DNA of 42,411 nt from Bacteroides sp. Marseille-P3684 (lineage in GTDB: Bacteria > Bacteroidota > Bacteroidia > Bacteroidales > Bacteroidaceae). This document shows positions 33,208 through 40,333 of this stretch, piece by piece. A program made the translations under genes and the position numbers. The DNA is taken from NCBI RefSeq assembly GCF_900291465.1, contig NZ_LT985808.1, positions 1,347,402 through 1,389,812 on the forward strand, read 5' to 3'. Every line of letters begins with the position of its first letter. Positions within the stretch are counted from its first letter, which is position 1. The notes below the pieces were generated by a model, which ran no database searches, was not told where the DNA came from, and saw only the letters and a list, made by a program, of their open reading frames with translations.

Positions 33208-34995
33208 ATGGAAAGTATCATTTTTCTAGGAATGAATCCGGATATGTGGATTGTCTTGCTGACCATACTGGTGGTCTTCGGCTTGATGCTCTTCACAAAA
33301 CTGCCGGGTGATTATGTGTTTATGGGCAGCATGGTGGTGTTTGTCACTACGGGTGTCCTTCCGGTGGACGAAGCGCTCAGCAGCTTCAGTTCGGAGTCGG
33401 TCATCATGACGGGCGCCCTGTTTGTCATCATTGCCGGACTGGTCTATTCCGGTGTCCTGCAATGGATTGTCAAATACTGCCTGGGCATGCCCAAGACGTA
33501 CGGGAAGGCACTGTTGCGCCTCATGTTTCCCGTGGCCATGCTGAGCACGGTGTTGAGCAATACGACGGTGGTTGCCCTGTTCCTGCGTGCGGTGAAGATG
33601 TGGGCAAGAAGGTTGGGCATCGCCCCTTCAAAACTGTTGATTCCCTTGAGCTATGCCTCGTGCATGGGAGGAACCATCACGCTCATCGGTTCGCCTACCA
33701 ACCTGGTGATTGCCGGTTTTTATGCCGACGATACGGGGGAGGCGATGGGACTGTTTACACCGACGGTCGTGGGTGTGTTCTGCCTGGTGGTCGGTATTCT
33801 CTCCACACTGGCATTGAGCCGGTTGCTGCCTGTACGGAAATCGCAGGAGGATGCGTTGGAGAATGTCTCTGACTACACGGTCGAGCTGCTGGTGCCGACG
33901 GAATGTCCTCATGTGGGAGAGACTGTCGAGGAAGCCGGGCTTTACAAGGTCCCCGGCGGACACATCATTGAGATTATCCGTTTTGACCATGAAATCATCT
34001 CCCCGGTGAGCAAGGACGAGTTCATCTTCGGTGGTGACCGTCTGGTGTTCTCCGGTGATGTCGAGCGGATTCTGGAACTGCGGAAGTCCCATCAGCTGGT
34101 CAATGCCACCCACCACGTGTTTACTCTGGATGAAGTCGACCGCAACCGGCGCCTGCAGATGGCGAACGTCCGTTTCACCAGTCCGCTGGTGGGCAAGAAG
34201 ATGGAGGACACTGACTTTGAAGAGAAGAATGATGTGGTCCTGATTGCCGTTGCCCGGGAGGGAGAACGCATCCAGCAGAGTCCCCGTGAGGTCGTGCTGG
34301 AGAAGGGAGACACGCTGCTGCTGGAGTGCAGCCCCTCGTTCCTGAAGCATCCTGCCAATTACCAGGCGGACCTGCAGTTGTTTGATTCGGAGAAAGTGCC
34401 CAACATCGGTTCCAAGACCATTGTGTCTTCGCTGATTATGGTGGCGATGATTCTGCTGTCGTCATTCAATGTGCTGCCTCTCATGACCTCCTGTTTCCTG
34501 GCAGCCTTTGCCATGATTATCACCCACTGTTGCAGCATCCGGCAGGCACGCGAAAGCATCGACTGGGGCATCCTGCTGATTTTTGCAGGTTCCGTCTGCA
34601 TGGGACTTGCCATTGAGAAGGTGGGTCTTGCCGAACTCCTGGCAGCCAAATTGTTGTCCTTCTCGGGGAACAGTCCGCTGCTGACCCTGACCTGCGTCTG
34701 CCTGTGTGCTATCATCCTGTCCGAGCTGGTCAGCAATACGGCGGCTGCCGCCATCCTCTATCCGGTTGCCTATCAGGCTGCACTGACGATGAACGTCAAC
34801 CCCATGACATTCTGCATCGGGCTGCTCATTGCCGTCAGCTGCTGCTTCGCTTCTCCCGTGGGTTCACCGACACACATGCTGGTGTACGGTCCCGGCGGTT
34901 ACCGTTTCTCCGACTTCATGCGGCTGGGTCTCATCATGAATGTCATCATCCTGGCAGCTACCTTGTTCATAACCCCGATTGTTTTCCCTTTTTAA
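33208..34995 (+). CDS. DASS/SLC13-type transporter with two RCK_C domains
   Basis: A 595-residue inner-membrane permease of the divalent anion:Na+ symporter (ArsB/NhaD, SLC13) superfamily. The paired SNT motifs, LSNTTVVALF near residue 116 and VSNTAAAAILYP near 509, mark the two inverted-repeat substrate sites; GSPTNLVIAGFY and GSPTHMLVYGPGGY are the matching hairpins. Between the halves (about 215-385) are two TrkA_C/RCK_C cytosolic domains (VELLVPTECPHVGETVEEAGLYK..., VRFTSPLVGKKMEDTDFEEKNDVVLIAVAREGERI...), typical of sulfate, citrate or other anion permeases of this subgroup. It is the middle gene of a three-gene unit (31 bp and 12 bp spacers) with partner-switch proteins on both sides, suggesting its activity or expression is linked to that switch. 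The substrate is unknown. Confidence 0.88.
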   Translation: MESIIFLGMNPDMWIVLLTILVVFGLMLFTKLPGDYVFMGSMVVFVTTGVLPVDEALSSFSSESVIMTGALFVIIAGLVYSGVLQWIVKYCLGMPKTYGKALLRLMFPVAMLSTVLSNTTVVALFLRAVKMWARRLGIAPSKLLIPLSYASCMGGTITLIGSPTNLVIAGFYADDTGEAMGLFTPTVVGVFCLVVGILSTLALSRLLPVRKSQEDALENVSDYTVELLVPTECPHVGETVEEAGLYKVPGGHIIEIIRFDHEIISPVSKDEFIFGGDRLVFSGDVERILELRKSHQLVNATHHVFTLDEVDRNRRLQMANVRFTSPLVGKKMEDTDFEEKNDVVLIAVAREGERIQQSPREVVLEKGDTLLLECSPSFLKHPANYQADLQLFDSEKVPNIGSKTIVSSLIMVAMILLSSFNVLPLMTSCFLAAFAMIITHCCSIRQARESIDWGILLIFAGSVCMGLAIEKVGLAELLAAKLLSFSGNSPLLTLTCVCLCAIILSELVSNTAAAAILYPVAYQAALTMNVNPMTFCIGLLIAVSCCFASPVGSPTHMLVYGPGGYRFSDFMRLGLIMNVIILAATLFITPIVFPF

Positions 34996-35007
34996 CTCGA
35001 TAAAATC

Positions 35008-35307
35008 ATGAAAGTATCTCTTACAACCAACGATTCAAAAACGACCGTCCGCATTGAAGGCCGGCTGGACACGGTTGCAGCGAACGACCTGGAACAGGCA
35101 TTGTCCCCGGTGTGGGAACAGAGCCATCCCGATTTGTACCTCGACTGCCGTGACATGGAGTACATCAGCAGTTCCGGCTTGCGTGTGTTTTTGAAGCTGA
35201 AGAAATATGTGTTGGCTCAGAACGGACGTCTTGAAGTCAGTGAACTACAGCCGATGGTGAAAGGCGTGTTCGAAATGACCGGCTTCGCCAAGTTGCTGCT
35301 CAGCTGA
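35008..35307 (+). CDS. STAS-domain anti-sigma-factor antagonist (RsbV/SpoIIAA-like)
   Basis: A 99-residue single STAS domain: TVRIEGRLDTVAANDLEQAL, LDCRDMEYISSSGLRVFLKLKKYVL. The phospho-acceptor serine is probably S56 (or S55) in SSSGLR. It should be phosphorylated by the RsbW-like domain and dephosphorylated by the SpoIIE domain of the protein encoded at 30822-33176, so that its phospho-state reports the sensed signal. No sigma factor of the SigB type is adjacent, and the downstream target is unknown. It starts 12 bp after the transporter gene and ends before a strong terminator. Confidence 0.92.
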   Translation: MKVSLTTNDSKTTVRIEGRLDTVAANDLEQALSPVWEQSHPDLYLDCRDMEYISSSGLRVFLKLKKYVLAQNGRLEVSELQPMVKGVFEMTGFAKLLLS

Positions 35308-35319
35308 CGGGTAAACAAG

Positions 35320-35393
35320 CGGACAAGGAGGTTGCAGCCGTATCCCGACACGTTCGTTGTCTCGGGACAGCTGAAACCTCCTTGTCCGTTTTT
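35320..35393. terminator. Bidirectional intrinsic terminator, STAS operon / mgsA
   Basis: cggacaaggaggtt (35320-35333) pairs perfectly with aacctccttgtccg (35375-35388), followed by ttttt. Inner arms (gcagc/gctg and tcccgaca/tgtctcggga) extend the stem. It lies between convergent genes. The minus-strand exit is less U-rich, so it is strongest for the plus strand. Confidence 0.88.
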
Positions 35394-35429
35394 CAATGTT
35401 TTCGTTTCCGGTCCGACTTTCTCCCTCCG

Positions 35430-35960
35430 TTAGTCCTCGGACTTCTTTCTGTTTTTCCGCTTTTTCACCTGTTCTACAGCCTCCGAAACGATGGGGCGGT
35501 TGGCGAAACGTTGGGCATAGTTGGTATAGTCGGGATGGATGCGTTCATACGTCGGGTCGGTGAAGAGCGGACTGGTAATGATGTGGTCCGCTGTCGAGCG
35601 GTTGCAGCAGAACACGATGTTCTCCACGCCGGCAAGACGGGTCAGTGCCTTCACATCGGTGTCGTGCGGCTGCAAGGTCATGGGGTCGGTGAAGAAGAAC
35701 AGGTAGTCGATCTCCCCCTCCACGATGCGCGAACCAATCTGCTGGTCTCCTCCCAGGGGTCCCGATTTCAGGAGGGTGATGTCCCATTCGATGTCGGGAT
35801 GCTTTTCCTCCAACGCCTTCTTGATGAATGTTCCCGTAGTACCGGTGCAGTAGAATTTATGTCCGATGAGGCGTTCCGAGTTCCACAGCACCCATTCAAT
35901 CATGTCTTTCTTCATGGCATCGTGCGCCACCAATCCGATTTTTCGAATAACTTTTGTCAT
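35430..35960 (-). CDS. mgsA: Methylglyoxal synthase
   Basis: A 176-residue cytoplasmic enzyme converting dihydroxyacetone phosphate to methylglyoxal and phosphate, a bypass of lower glycolysis when phosphate is short. Family motifs: GLVAHDAMKKDMIEWV, CTGTTGTFIKKAL, LLKSGPLGGDQQIGSRIVEGEIDYLFFFTDPMTLQPHDTDVKAL and CNRSTADHIITSPLF; the catalytic aspartate lies in GGDQQIG. A basic tail (QVKKRKNRKKSED) extends past the usual end. The ATG at 35960 (MTKVIRKIGLVAHD) is the family-like start; the longer frame to 36104 crosses the promoter. Confidence 0.96.
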   Translation of the reverse strand: MTKVIRKIGLVAHDAMKKDMIEWVLWNSERLIGHKFYCTGTTGTFIKKALEEKHPDIEWDITLLKSGPLGGDQQIGSRIVEGEIDYLFFFTDPMTLQPHDTDVKALTRLAGVENIVFCCNRSTADHIITSPLFTDPTYERIHPDYTNYAQRFANRPIVSEAVEQVKKRKNRKKSED

Positions 35961-35990
35961 AAGTATTTCATTTTTAGTGAACTTCCAGCA

Positions 35991-36020
35991 CAAAGGTAGC
36001 GAATCGCCGGAAATGTGCAA
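35991..36020 (-). promoter_or_regulatory. Promoter of mgsA
   Basis: On the minus strand TTG (36020-36018), 19 bp, then TACCTTTG (35998-35991). This is an exact Bacteroides -33/-7 arrangement, 30 bp before the start codon. Confidence 0.75.
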
Positions 36021-36103
36021 GCAAGTCCTGACGAAAAGTTCTGGACGAGGTCCTGAAAACAGAATGTAAGCGATTCCTCTGTTTTGCTTGACAGAATTTC
36101 TCA

Positions 36104-36134
36104 TTTGACTGTTTCCAGCTAACGCGTACTTTTG
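36104..36134 (+). promoter_or_regulatory. Promoter-like box of repeat element copy 2
   Basis: TTTG (36104-36107), 19 bp, then TACTTTTG (36127-36134): a full match to the Bacteroides consensus, reading right into gene-free sequence and diverging from mgsA. cagctaacgcgtacttt within it is 16/17 identical to copy 1 at 15474-15490. Confidence 0.65.
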
Positions 36135-36225
36135 AAAAATCGGGCAAGATAGGCTTTTTTAGGAATATTCATGCGATGGCTCGTGCATACTTATTCCAAA
36201 TCCGGGTCAAAAACGAATAATTATA

Positions 36226-36357
36226 CCGCGAAACAATATTGTTTGGGAAGTCAAACACTTGTGTTTGGTACGTCAAACAATATTGTTTGATGAGTGAAAC
36301 AATATTGTTTCATCCGTCGAAGTCAAGATTTCGAACAGTGAAACACTTGTTTTATGG
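36226..36357 (+). repeat. 22-nt palindromic tandem array, 6 units (AT-rich)
   Basis: Six units of exactly 22 nt (36226, 36248, 36270, 36292, 36314, 36336). Each has a 16-nt palindromic core: gaaacaatattgtttg, caaacacttgtgtttg, caaacaatattgtttg, gaaacaatattgtttc, cgaagtcaagatttcg, gaaacacttgttttat. Six-nt linkers all end in gt (ggaagt, gtacgt, atgagt, atccgt, aacagt). As RNA each core folds into a 6-bp stem with a tetraloop. Units 3 and 4 differ by a compensatory C-G to G-C swap, and unit 5 has a different sequence but remains paired; unit 6 is degenerate. Confidence 0.92.
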
Positions 36358-36533
36358 TTTGGGAACAATTATTTAGTGATTTTTGCCTCTGGCTTGTTCC
36401 GGAAGACGTTCGATTGGGAACTATGATATTGACAGGTATGTGTTTCATTCTCCTTTCTTGCTGATGATATTTTCGTCCCAGTTTGTGTATGTATGCAGGC
36501 AATTATTTCCCGGTTCTGACAATGTGTATTTTG

Positions 36534-36608
36534 CGAATCGCCCGAGAAGGCCCGTTTTGCGCACAAACTTGCAGTTGGCTGCGAGGAAGGGCACTCTCAG
36601 GCGATTCG
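36534..36608. repeat. Long 3' hairpin of element copy 2
   Basis: 36534-36553 pairs with 36589-36608 at 17 of 20 positions. The left arm aatcgcccgagaaggccc is identical to copy 1. The loop holds a 7-bp stem (cttgcag/ctgcgag with one G-U) that replaces the unrelated caccga/tcggtg stem in copy 1, so shape is kept while sequence changes. Confidence 0.8.
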
Positions 36609-36649
36609 TTTGACACTTTGACAAAGTGATAGTTGGGGGTGGAATGCAA

Positions 36650-37255
36650 TCACCCCATAAGCAGCAACCAGAGCATCCATTTCCCTCCCAGTTTCTTGCG
36701 GAGCTGCGAGAGGGCATAGGCATAATGGTTGCGGACCGTGTGGGGTGAAATGTCCAGTTGGCTGGCAACTTCCCGGTAGGAGAGTCCCTGGAAGATAATG
36801 AGTCGGAGTACCTGACGGGCACGGTCAGGCAGGGCATCGATGGCACGGTGAAGTCGCCCGAGGATACGCTCGCGGTCGGAATCACTCTCGGCAGTCAGCT
36901 CGTCGATGAGGCTGTCGGTCACGCTCTCCAGGTCGACGAAAAAATAGCGTTGCTCCTCCTCCATGCGTTTCAGAGAAGCCTTTGCCACTGCCCCGAACAG
37001 GTAGGCACGCACCGAACCGGTGAAGAAACGTCCGCGATGATTGCGCCACAGCGAGATGAAGGCCCCTTGCACGAGGTCCTCGATGTCGTCGGGGGACAGC
37101 AGGTAACGGGTGGCATAGAGGCAGAGCGGACGGTAATAGTGACTGAAGGCAAGGCGCAGGCACGTCTCGTCATCCTGTTGCAGCAGGGCGGCAATCTGTC
37201 TGTCCAGGTCAGAGACGGACGGACATCGGGTGGACTTGAGGGTATCGGTTGTCAT
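36650..37255 (-). CDS. ECF RNA polymerase sigma-70 factor (Bacteroidetes type)
   Basis: A 201-residue ECF sigma factor. Region 2: CLRLAFSHYYRPLCLYATRYLLSPDDIEDLVQGAFISLWRN. Region 4 HTH: ALPDRARQVLRLIIFQGLSYREVASQLDISPHTVRNHYAYALSQLRKKLG. The sequence matches the group expanded in Bacteroidetes that commonly controls glycan and TonB loci. There is no FecR-type anti-sigma factor here; its start codon overlaps the stop of a DUF4476 gene (ATGA), so that protein is the only partner encoded in cis. The C-terminus ends in a hydrophobic MLWLLLMG, which is unusual for a soluble sigma factor. Target promoters are unknown; the nearby SusC/SusD locus is a possibility only. Confidence 0.9.
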   Translation of the reverse strand: MTTDTLKSTRCPSVSDLDRQIAALLQQDDETCLRLAFSHYYRPLCLYATRYLLSPDDIEDLVQGAFISLWRNHRGRFFTGSVRAYLFGAVAKASLKRMEEEQRYFFVDLESVTDSLIDELTAESDSDRERILGRLHRAIDALPDRARQVLRLIIFQGLSYREVASQLDISPHTVRNHYAYALSQLRKKLGGKWMLWLLLMG

Positions 37256-37683
37256 CGGCGGGGACGGAGCAGCTCACGGGCTGTGTCGCGGTTGGAGGAG
37301 AAGGAGAATTCGTCCAGGATGTCGATGATGTTTTCCGGGTCAGCAAGGTTTCCGCGGACGAGGCGTACGATGTCCAGCCGTTCGTCGTCAAAGTCTGCCA
37401 GCTCTTTCATCAGACGGATGCACTGGTCGCAGGTGATGTGGCGTTCGATCAGGGCAGCTTCGAGCAGACAGCGGCGGTCGTCGCTGAAGGAGACTTCTTT
37501 TGCCAGCTTGATGATGCGTCCGAGTGCATGGTTGCTCAGCACCTGCATCCGGTAGTGGTGGGGGTACTGTTCCACGGAAGTCCGTTCCGGAACAGACGGA
37601 CGGGTGGCGTTGTCGTTCCCGTCTGCAGAAACGGAGACGGACAGGAGCAACAGACCGAGAACGGGAAAGAGGATTTTTTTCAT
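37252..37683 (-). CDS. Exported DUF4476-like protein
   Basis: A 143-residue protein with signal peptide residues 1-20 (MKKILFPVLGLLLLSVSVSA). The mature part is helical and fits DUF4476: ALGRIIKLAKEVSFSDDRRCLLEAALIERHITCDQCIRLMKELADFDDERLDIVRLVRGNLADPENIIDILDEFSFSSNRDTARELL, with the repeated F-D/S-D pattern of that family. Function is unknown. Translational coupling to the ECF sigma gene makes a role in sensing or sigma control possible. I chose the ATG at 37683 because it directly precedes the signal peptide; the frame is open much further upstream into rplS but codes nothing recognisable. Confidence 0.75.
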   Translation of the reverse strand: MKKILFPVLGLLLLSVSVSADGNDNATRPSVPERTSVEQYPHHYRMQVLSNHALGRIIKLAKEVSFSDDRRCLLEAALIERHITCDQCIRLMKELADFDDERLDIVRLVRGNLADPENIIDILDEFSFSSNRDTARELLRPRR

Positions 37684-37791
37684 CGGTATGAATGGTTTGC
37701 AACGGGTTGGTGTCGTGAGAGGCACCGTTGGTTGGGGTTTAGGGCGGCAAGATAGCCAATTCGTGTGAGAAGACCATAGGGACGAGGCAAT

Positions 37792-37827
37792 AAAAAAGGG
37801 AATCCGTAGTTTCGGACTCCCTTTTTT
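37792..37827. terminator. Intrinsic terminator after rplS
   Basis: aaaaaagggaatccg (37792-37806) pairs with cggactccctttttt (37813-37827) with a single mismatch and a 6-nt loop. Both sides end in A/T runs, so it works for the leftward rplS transcript and could act in either direction. Confidence 0.88.
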
Positions 37828-37846
37828 ATGCTGTTTAGCCAACGAA

Positions 37847-38200
37847 TTAGAGGCTGACTCTCTTTTCTTTGATTCTGGCTTTCTTACCGGTAAGTGCACG
37901 CAGATAGTACAATTTGGCGCGACGTACTTTACCGATTTTGTTGACAGTGATGCTGTCGATGGCCGGAGACTCGATGGGGAAGATACGCTCAACACCCACT
38001 GTGCCGGACATTTTGCGAACCGTGAAACGCTTTTTGTTTCCGTGTCCTGCGATTTTGATAACAACACCGCGGTACATCTGTACACGCTCCTTGTTACCCT
38101 CGACGATACGATAAGCTACGGTAACGGTGTCACCAGCTTTGAATTTCGGATGCTCTTTACCGGTAGCAAATGCTTCTTCTGCAATTTTAATTAAATCCAT
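37847..38200 (-). CDS. rplS: 50S ribosomal protein L19
   Basis: A 117-residue ribosomal protein at the 30S-50S interface. Family motifs: [92 protein letters not shown]. Length is normal. It is a single gene with a consensus promoter and an ~80-nt leader, and ends in a strong terminator. Codon use is less GC-biased than its neighbours, as expected for a highly expressed gene. Confidence 0.98.
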   Translation of the reverse strand: MDLIKIAEEAFATGKEHPKFKAGDTVTVAYRIVEGNKERVQMYRGVVIKIAGHGNKKRFTVRKMSGTVGVERIFPIESPAIDSITVNKIGKVRRAKLYYLRALTGKKARIKEKRVSL

Positions 38201-38286
38201 TTGTTCGTTTTATTAAATTGTTTATCGTGACCAACGCAACATATCAAGTTACTCTTCCTGTGACAGCGATTGCGCGGAAAGCGGTG

Positions 38287-38317
38287 CAAAAGTACACGAT
38301 ATTTGTCACACTCACAA
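38287..38317 (-). promoter_or_regulatory. Promoter of rplS
   Basis: Minus strand: TTG (38317-38315), 20 bp, TACTTTTG (38294-38287). A leader of about 80 nt follows before the rplS ATG. L19 leaders are known regulatory elements in some bacteria, but I cannot identify one here. Confidence 0.7.
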
Positions 38318-38368
38318 GGCTTCCCTTCAAATATTTTCCTGAAAGAGTGTGATTCTTTGCTTTTTACG

Positions 38369-38376
38369 TACCTTTG
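38369..38376 (+). promoter_or_regulatory. -7 box of the split 5'-nucleotidase operon
   Basis: TACCTTTG matches TAnnTTTG, 38 bp upstream of the ATG at 38415. No good -33 element is visible at 19-21 bp. Confidence 0.5.
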
Positions 38377-38414
38377 CACGTCTTTCCGCCCGGATGCGGT
38401 CTGAAATTGTTTTT

Positions 38415-39203
38415 ATGAAGAGAAGCATAAACCCCCGACTGACCCTGATTTACAGCATCGCCTTGCTGCTGTCTGCCTCCTGTACGTCGTCCCGTCCGCC
38501 GGTCATCCATTCGCTGACGGGTGGACGGTTGGAACTGACAGCTGCCCTTGATGCGGCTCCCGACACGGCGGTGCAGAGGTTGGTCCACACTTATAAGAAT
38601 CGCATAGACCGTGTGATGAGTCCGGTGATAGGTCGTGCCGCCGTACCGTTGACGGCAGACAGCATGGACAGTCCATTGTCCCTACTGGTGGCGGATGTGT
38701 TGCGTGAGGCGGCTGTCCGTCACTGTGGCAGGAAGGCGGACGTCGGCATCATCAACATCGGTGCCATCCGGAGTGCATTGCCTGCCGGCGACATTACGTT
38801 GCGCCACCTTTATGAGGTGCTTCCTTTCGATAACCGTTTCTGTGTGCTCACCCTGTCGGGCAGCCAGCTTCGGGAGTTGTTTGCCGCGGCGGTGCGCGAA
38901 CGGTCGGTTGCCGTTTCGGGTTGCACACTGACGGCGGATGCGTCGGGACATCTGTTGGCAGCGACGGTCGGCGGAAGTCCGCTGGATGACACATGCACCT
39001 ATCGGGTGGCGACCATCGACTATCTGGCGGAAGGAAACAGCAGGATGGTGGTCCTCGGGACCGTGACACAGAAGGAATTTCCGCCGGGTGTCTACCTGCG
39101 CGACCTTTTCGCTGACCATCTCTCGTCCCTCCGTGCTGCCGGAGACTCGCTGACAGCTCCGTCACAGCGCCGTATCCTCTTACAATCAGAAACAGCACCA
39201 TGA
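38415..39203 (+). CDS. 5'-nucleotidase C-terminal domain lipoprotein (split UshA-type, substrate half)
   Basis: A 262-residue lipoprotein: lipobox LLLSASC followed by TSSRPP. The rest is the 5_nucleotid_C domain, which binds the nucleoside part of substrates: SPLSLLVADVLREAAVRHCGRKADVGIINIGAIRSALPAGDITLRHLYEVLPFDNRFCVLTLSGSQLRELF and YRVATIDYLAEGNSRM. The N-terminal metallophosphatase domain that normally precedes it in UshA-type enzymes is missing and is encoded by the next gene. The stop overlaps the next start by 4 bp (ATGA), so the two halves are made together and probably form one enzyme. Start at 38415 directly precedes the signal peptide. Confidence 0.9.
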   Translation: MKRSINPRLTLIYSIALLLSASCTSSRPPVIHSLTGGRLELTAALDAAPDTAVQRLVHTYKNRIDRVMSPVIGRAAVPLTADSMDSPLSLLVADVLREAAVRHCGRKADVGIINIGAIRSALPAGDITLRHLYEVLPFDNRFCVLTLSGSQLRELFAAAVRERSVAVSGCTLTADASGHLLAATVGGSPLDDTCTYRVATIDYLAEGNSRMVVLGTVTQKEFPPGVYLRDLFADHLSSLRAAGDSLTAPSQRRILLQSETAP

Positions 39204-40069
39204 ACCGTTTGAACATCTTCCTGCTCTGCCTGCTGATGGGGTGGTGTGTCGTCCTCCCGACGGTGCAGGCACAAGACAAACTCTACATCTATCACACGAA
39301 CGACACCCACAGCACCATCGACCCGGTGGAACCTGCTTATCCCGACACGGCATTGGCAGGCAAGGCAGGAGCCGTCCGTCGTGCCACCCTGCTTCATCGG
39401 CTGCGCAAAGAGCATGGCGCCGACCGGGTGCTGCTGTTTGATTCGGGCGACTTCTCGCAAGGCTCCCCTTACTACGCCCTGTTTAAGGGAGAGGTGGAGA
39501 TAGACCTGATGAACGCGATGGGCTATGATGCCTGCACCCTGGGCAACCATGAATTTGATTTCGGGTTGGACAACCTGGCACGTCTCGTTCGCCGGGCACA
39601 CTTTCCTGTGGTCTGTGCCAACTACCACTTCGAAAACACACCGCTCGACGGGCTCATCAAGCCCTACGTCATCCTGCATCGGGGCGGACTGAAGATAGGC
39701 GTATTCGGACTCAGCCCGCGTCCGCAAGGACTTATTTTCTCGGAGTACTACCGTGGCGTACGTTACGAGGACCCTGTCGTTGCAGCCAACCGGGTCGCTG
39801 CCCTGCTGAAGCGGAAGAAACATTGTGACCTGGTGATTTGCCTCTCTCATTTGGGTTGGAAGGGAGCGGAGAGCGACGAGACGCTGATAGCCTCCACCCG
39901 TCATATCGACCTGGTGCTGGGCGGTCATTCGCATTCCTACTTCGAACATCCGTTGACTTATCTCAACCTGGACGGACTCCCTGTCCCGGTGCAGCAGATG
40001 GGCAAGTACGGACGTTTCCTGGGCTGGATAGAGGTGGATTATAGCCGGGAATCCTCCCGCTCGGAGTGA
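39200..40069 (+). CDS. 5'-nucleotidase metallophosphoesterase domain (split UshA-type, catalytic half)
   Basis: A 289-residue exported metallophosphoesterase with signal peptide through about residue 24 (LPTVQAQ). Dinuclear metal motifs: YHTNDTHS, LLFDSGDFSQGSPYY, GNHEFDFG, CLSHLGWKG and GGHSHSYF; together these are the complete calcineurin-type set of 5'-nucleotidases. The C-terminal substrate domain is absent and supplied by the preceding gene. The pair should dephosphorylate nucleotides in the periplasm for purine/pyrimidine and phosphate salvage. Domain order on the operon is the reverse of the fused enzyme. Confidence 0.92.
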   Translation: MNRLNIFLLCLLMGWCVVLPTVQAQDKLYIYHTNDTHSTIDPVEPAYPDTALAGKAGAVRRATLLHRLRKEHGADRVLLFDSGDFSQGSPYYALFKGEVEIDLMNAMGYDACTLGNHEFDFGLDNLARLVRRAHFPVVCANYHFENTPLDGLIKPYVILHRGGLKIGVFGLSPRPQGLIFSEYYRGVRYEDPVVAANRVAALLKRKKHCDLVICLSHLGWKGAESDETLIASTRHIDLVLGGHSHSYFEHPLTYLNLDGLPVPVQQMGKYGRFLGWIEVDYSRESSRSE

Positions 40070-40098
40070 TGCTTGTTTAGAAACACTTTTTTTGAAAT

Positions 40099-40118
40099 GA
40101 CGGAAGCAACCTTCCGTC
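40099..40118 (+). terminator. Short hairpin after the 5'-nucleotidase genes
   Basis: gacggaag (40099-40106) and cttccgtc (40111-40118) form a perfect 8-bp stem with a caac loop 30 bp after the stop codon. The downstream run is not T-rich (gtaccgttc), while an A/T-rich run precedes it; a weak terminator or 3'-end stabiliser. Confidence 0.45.
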
Positions 40119-40285
40119 GTACCGTTCATCCCGAAACCTATCTTCCTGCAATCCTTTTCCTTACAAACGGTTAAAGACGAATAACGAACAGTAGTTCCCT
40201 GTCCGTCCTCCGATGCCGTTATTTAGAACGGATACAAATTATCCCGTTTTGCCTAGTAGAGATTACAATCAATGGAAGAAAGGTG

Positions 40286-40293
40286 TATATTTG
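40286..40293 (+). promoter_or_regulatory. -7 box of the ferredoxin gene
   Basis: TATATTTG fits TAnnTTTG, 40 bp before the ATG at 40334. The leader reads gcagcgttgaattgg, a pattern often seen in strongly expressed Bacteroides genes. Confidence 0.55.
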
Positions 40294-40333
40294 CAGCGTT
40301 GAATTGGTACTAACAACTTAAATTGATAAGAAA

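Larger units (their letters stand above)
36135..36628 (+). ncRNA. Candidate noncoding RNA / dispersed repeat element, copy 2
   Basis: This occupies most of the 689-bp gap between mgsA and the ECF sigma gene and has no credible ORF. Order: consensus promoter (36104-36134), leader, six 22-nt palindromic units (36226-36357), a variable stretch, a long hairpin (36534-36608) and a tail hairpin cacttt-gac-aaagtg (36614-36628). Its terminal 37 bases before the hairpin, the left hairpin arm and the tail align to copy 1 at 15493-15976. A transcript from about 36141 to 36628 would be ~490 nt, against ~480 nt for copy 1. It ends 21 bp before the stop codon of the convergent sigma factor gene. Expression is inferred from the promoter and structure. 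A DNA-level role cannot be excluded. Confidence 0.5.

Noticed and set aside
36226-36357. CRISPR array
   Set aside because: The unit is 22 nt end to end with 6-nt linkers and no unique spacers of 25-40 nt, and no cas gene is in the window.
37684-38085. N-terminal extension of the DUF4476 protein up to 38085
   Set aside because: The extension crosses the rplS terminator and runs inside the rplS gene; the ATG at 37683 starts a clean signal peptide.
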